Below, piece by piece: positions 62,161 to 64,000 of a stretch of DNA of 64,000 nucleotides. The position numbers were made by a program, and so were the translations under genes. Under the pieces are notes generated by a model. That model saw only the letters and a list, made by a program, of their open reading frames with translations, was not told the DNA's origin and did no database searches. The DNA comes from CAYTXJ01 sp965613025 (GTDB lineage: Bacteria; Desulfobacterota; DSM-4660; Desulfatiglandales; JALVMZ01): positions 15,743 to 79,742 of the forward strand of contig CBFDUE010000004.1 in the NCBI GenBank assembly GCA_965613025.1, read 5' to 3'. Numbering within the stretch: position 1 is the first letter of the stretch; each line of letters begins with the position of its first letter.

Positions 62161-62684
62161 AAGGCGCATAATACAAGTGAATGTGTTATAACGCCTTCCT
62201 TTATTAGCTTTGGGATCGTGGTAAGGGGTTTTAAAACCACTTCAATATCCTCTTTTTCATCCAGGTCTTGCCCTCCTTTTAATTCTACATCCAATGCAAG
62301 GAATGTAAAACATCTATTATTTAAAAAGGCAGGATTGGGATGCACATATCCCAAAGAGACCACTTTTTGGGGTTCATAACCGGTTTCCTCTTTTAATTCC
62401 CTGAGTGCCTCTCTTTGGGGGTCCTCTCCCTTTTCAATAATGCCACCTGGAATTTCAAAAGTAATCTCTTTTGTCCCATGACGGTATTGTCTAATCAAGA
62501 CCACATCCCGTTTAGGGGTAATGGGAATGATATTTACCCAATCAAGAGAATCAAGGACATAAAAACTATGAACTTTTCCTGTCCGTGGAGATCTTGATCT
62601 TTCATGATACACAGAAAATATCTTAAAATTACCCAGATGTTTGGAATTGATCAATTCCCATTTTTCTATTGTATTTAATCCCAT
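62130..62684 (-). CDS. Nudix hydrolase, ADP-ribose pyrophosphatase-like
   Basis: 184 residues. The Nudix box GGIIEKGEDPQREALRELKE continues as ETGYEP and matches G-x5-E-x7-REUxEE. The flanks VVLIRQYRHGTKEITFEIPGG and LGYVHPNPAFLNNRC resemble the ADP-ribose/NAD-type branch. It hydrolyses a nucleoside diphosphate derivative. The 246 bases after it (62685-62930) show no supported feature. Confidence 0.87.
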   Translation of the reverse strand: MGLNTIEKWELINSKHLGNFKIFSVYHERSRSPRTGKVHSFYVLDSLDWVNIIPITPKRDVVLIRQYRHGTKEITFEIPGGIIEKGEDPQREALRELKEETGYEPQKVVSLGYVHPNPAFLNNRCFTFLALDVELKGGQDLDEKEDIEVVLKPLTTIPKLIKEGVITHSLVLCAFYRLFMEYGL

Positions 62685-62930
62685 AACTACCTCGCCTTAT
62701 CAATGAATGGATCAATAACAAAAATTAATTTTAGTTTATTATGAATTTATCAAAAGATTTTCAAGATAAACTTATAAGCTGGGACCCCGTATATTTTTAG
62801 TTTTTGATTGATAACAATTTCATCTTTTTTATCCACAGTCGAAAATTTCCTTTTTTCCTGTCCACCTGGATCCTGCATGCCGGGTTAATGGCTTTGGTGG
62901 TCAAATCAGCAAGGAATATGAGGGGCATGA

Positions 62931-63683
62931 TTACAAGAATGCCCGTTGAATCAGTTTGAAGGCAAAGAGCAATAGCACAACTCCGAATATCTGCCGCACG
63001 GTGCGTCCTTTCAACTTCTCCGCCATGATGCGAGATCCAATCTGACCCCCTGCAAAGGAGAAGAGTGCTGTGGTGAGAATGAATTTCCATTCTGTCTTTG
63101 CAAGGGAGACGTGAGTTACGAAACCGCTGAAGGAGGAGAAGACCACGATGAATATGGAAGTGGCCGCAGCAGTCTTGGTGGGAATTTTCAAAAAATAAAT
63201 GAGGAGAGGGACAATGAAGACACCGCCACCTATCCCCAGGAGTCCCGCCATCAGACCTATGAGAGCCCCTATGCCAGCGCCACCCACGACTCTCTTTATG
63301 GTCCCCACAGGCACTGCCTCCATTTCAGTCTTTTTGGAGAAAAGCATGCGGAGAGCCGCGGCGATAATGACCAGGGCTAGAACGATCATAAAGATACGGA
63401 GATTGATGCGAGTGGTTATCATAGCACCCAAAGGGGCGGAGAGAGTGGAGGCTATCAAGAGGGGAAGGCCAATCCTTACATCCACCATTCTTTTACGAAA
63501 GTAGGTGTAGGCAGCGGAGGTGGCGGCAATTCCATTCAGGAAAAGAGAGGCGGATACAGCGGTAGTTACGGGGAATTTTAACAGGATAAAGAGAGGTGAA
63601 AAGATCAACCCTCCCCCTAACCCCACCATAGTCAGAATACAAGAGGCAAGAAACACAATGGGCAACAAAAGGGGGAGGGGCAT
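62931..63683 (-). CDS. TauE/SafE family (DUF81) membrane permease
   Basis: 250 residues, with about 7-8 hydrophobic segments. The duplicated family motif is seen twice: VGLGGGLIFSPLFILL near the start and LLGIGGGVFIVPLLIYFL in the middle. Such proteins export sulfite, sulfoacetate or similar anions. The DNA is visibly richer in G+C than the rest of the window, with more CGC/CCG-type codons, so recent arrival is likely. It begins 4 bases after the small cysteine-rich gene. Confidence 0.9.
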   Translation of the reverse strand: MPLPLLLPIVFLASCILTMVGLGGGLIFSPLFILLKFPVTTAVSASLFLNGIAATSAAYTYFRKRMVDVRIGLPLLIASTLSAPLGAMITTRINLRIFMIVLALVIIAAALRMLFSKKTEMEAVPVGTIKRVVGGAGIGALIGLMAGLLGIGGGVFIVPLLIYFLKIPTKTAAATSIFIVVFSSFSGFVTHVSLAKTEWKFILTTALFSFAGGQIGSRIMAEKLKGRTVRQIFGVVLLLFAFKLIQRAFL

Positions 63684-63687
63684 AGAC

Positions 63688-63828
63688 TCATTCTTCCCGC
63701 TTTGAGTCTACGCAGGGATGCTCTGCTGTCTCCCCATGACATTCCTTGATTTGCTCAGGAGTACACTCCTCCGGTTTTCCCTTTAGTCTTTCTGGAAATT
63801 GACAACCGCTTTCACGCTGACAACACAT
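63688..63828 (-). CDS. 46-residue cysteine-rich protein
   Basis: ATG 63828 follows AAAGGAGGTGA, an ideal ribosome site. Residues: MCCQRESGCQFPERLKGKPE at the start, then EECTPEQIKECHG and EHPCV. Six Cys (2, 3, 9, 22, 30, 39) suggest metal or Fe-S binding. I believe similar small proteins with a PEECxPEQIxECHG core occur in Desulfobacterota and Nitrospirota, from memory only. Very likely co-translated with the permease that starts 4 bases later. Confidence 0.8.
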   Translation of the reverse strand: MCCQRESGCQFPERLKGKPEECTPEQIKECHGETAEHPCVDSKREE

Positions 63829-63858
63829 GGGGGTTCACCTCCTTTCACTGTTTTACTT

Positions 63859-64000
63859 GAGAGCTTTGCATAACCCCTCTTTACACTGGGGGTTACACCC
63901 CCCTCTGGGGCGGAGACCTTCCAGGTCGGAGACCAGACCCCTGTCATTGCGAGCGAAGCGAAGCAACATGTCATTGCGAAGCTCCGAAGGAGCTGAAGCA
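63859..64000 (+). repeat. Dispersed composite repeat (copy 2, cut by window end)
   Basis: Same orientation as 28263-28404: agagctttgcataacccc, ttacactgggggttacaccccc, then cggagacc repeats and gtcattgcgagcgaagcgaagcaa. The middle differs by an insertion (two cggagacc units) and the last part carries a second tcattgcgaag. It runs off the window end. Confidence 0.82.

Noticed and set aside
62797..63090. 97-codon minus-strand frame downstream of the permease
   Set aside because: The first half is a frame-shifted shadow of the permease; the second half (MPLIFLADLTTKA...) has no recognisable family, though a small gene or remnant cannot be fully excluded.

Overview
The window reads as a piece of chromosome from an anaerobic, diderm (lipid A-making) bacterium, most likely a Desulfobacterota/Deltaproteobacteria-type lineage. 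Evidence seen: a complete lipid A/outer-membrane block in the order lysS-lolC-lolD-bamA-ompH-lpxD-fabZ-lpxA-lpxI-Gfo/Idh-lpxB (a deltaproteobacterial order, with LpxI rather than LpxH), a PxxKW cysteine-rich protein, a DUF6178-like protein, CooT/DUF3842 genes and a molybdopterin oxidoreductase with a ferredoxin-type partner. The DNA is moderately A+T rich, with heavy AGA/AGG and ATA codon use. That would suit a thermophile, but this is only an inference. Genes are tightly packed, mostly in overlapping operons. I found no tRNA, rRNA, CRISPR array or transposase.

Layout: 1-2.7 kb, purA and partial mnmG (-). 2.8-5.8 kb, a nucleoside phosphorylase-like protein, a degenerate NAD-dependent DNA-ligase-like protein, acylphosphatase and a lipoprotein (+). 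5.9-13.1 kb (-), an operon of MglA-like GTPase, TPR-PilB-like ATPase, receiver-PAS protein, second PilB/GspE ATPase and recN. 13.2-18.2 kb (+), rlmD, dus, an ispH-ubiA fusion and a glycosyltransferase. 18.2-26.3 kb, five signalling genes lying between two ~290 bp direct repeats, each holding the convergent 3' ends of the glycosyltransferase and of a metallo-beta-lactamase-fold hydrolase. 26.6-28.3 kb (-), hydrolase, cooT, DUF3842 and DUF1992. 28.3-28.6 kb, a repeat-rich gap and the groE promoter. 28.6-32.7 kb (+), groES, groEL, an unknown ORF and a DUF6178-like gene. 32.8-46 kb (+), lysS through lpxB and an NtrX-like regulator. 46-49.5 kb (-), nitroreductase, hisI, hisG, aminotransferase and engB. 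49.6-55.6 kb (+), xseA, M23 peptidase, xseB, ispA, dxs and tlyA. 55.6-64 kb, PxxKW protein, molybdopterin oxidoreductase plus Fe-S subunit plus icd, a SagB-type oxidoreductase, small signalling and Nudix genes, and a TauE/SafE permease with a 46-residue cysteine-rich partner, next to a second copy of the groE-upstream repeat.

How the genes work together: isoprenoid supply is unusually well represented (dxs, ispA, and ispH fused to a UbiA-type prenyltransferase). Envelope assembly (LolCD, BamA, OmpH/Skp, Lpx enzymes, M23 peptidase) forms one long transcription block. The pilus/secretion ATPases with MglA suggest surface motility or pilus control. The points most worth a second look are the signalling island bounded by chimeric direct repeats, the catalytically dead LigA-like protein that keeps its NAD-binding Ia domain and BRCT, the IspH-UbiA fusion, and the TPR-PilB/MglA module.
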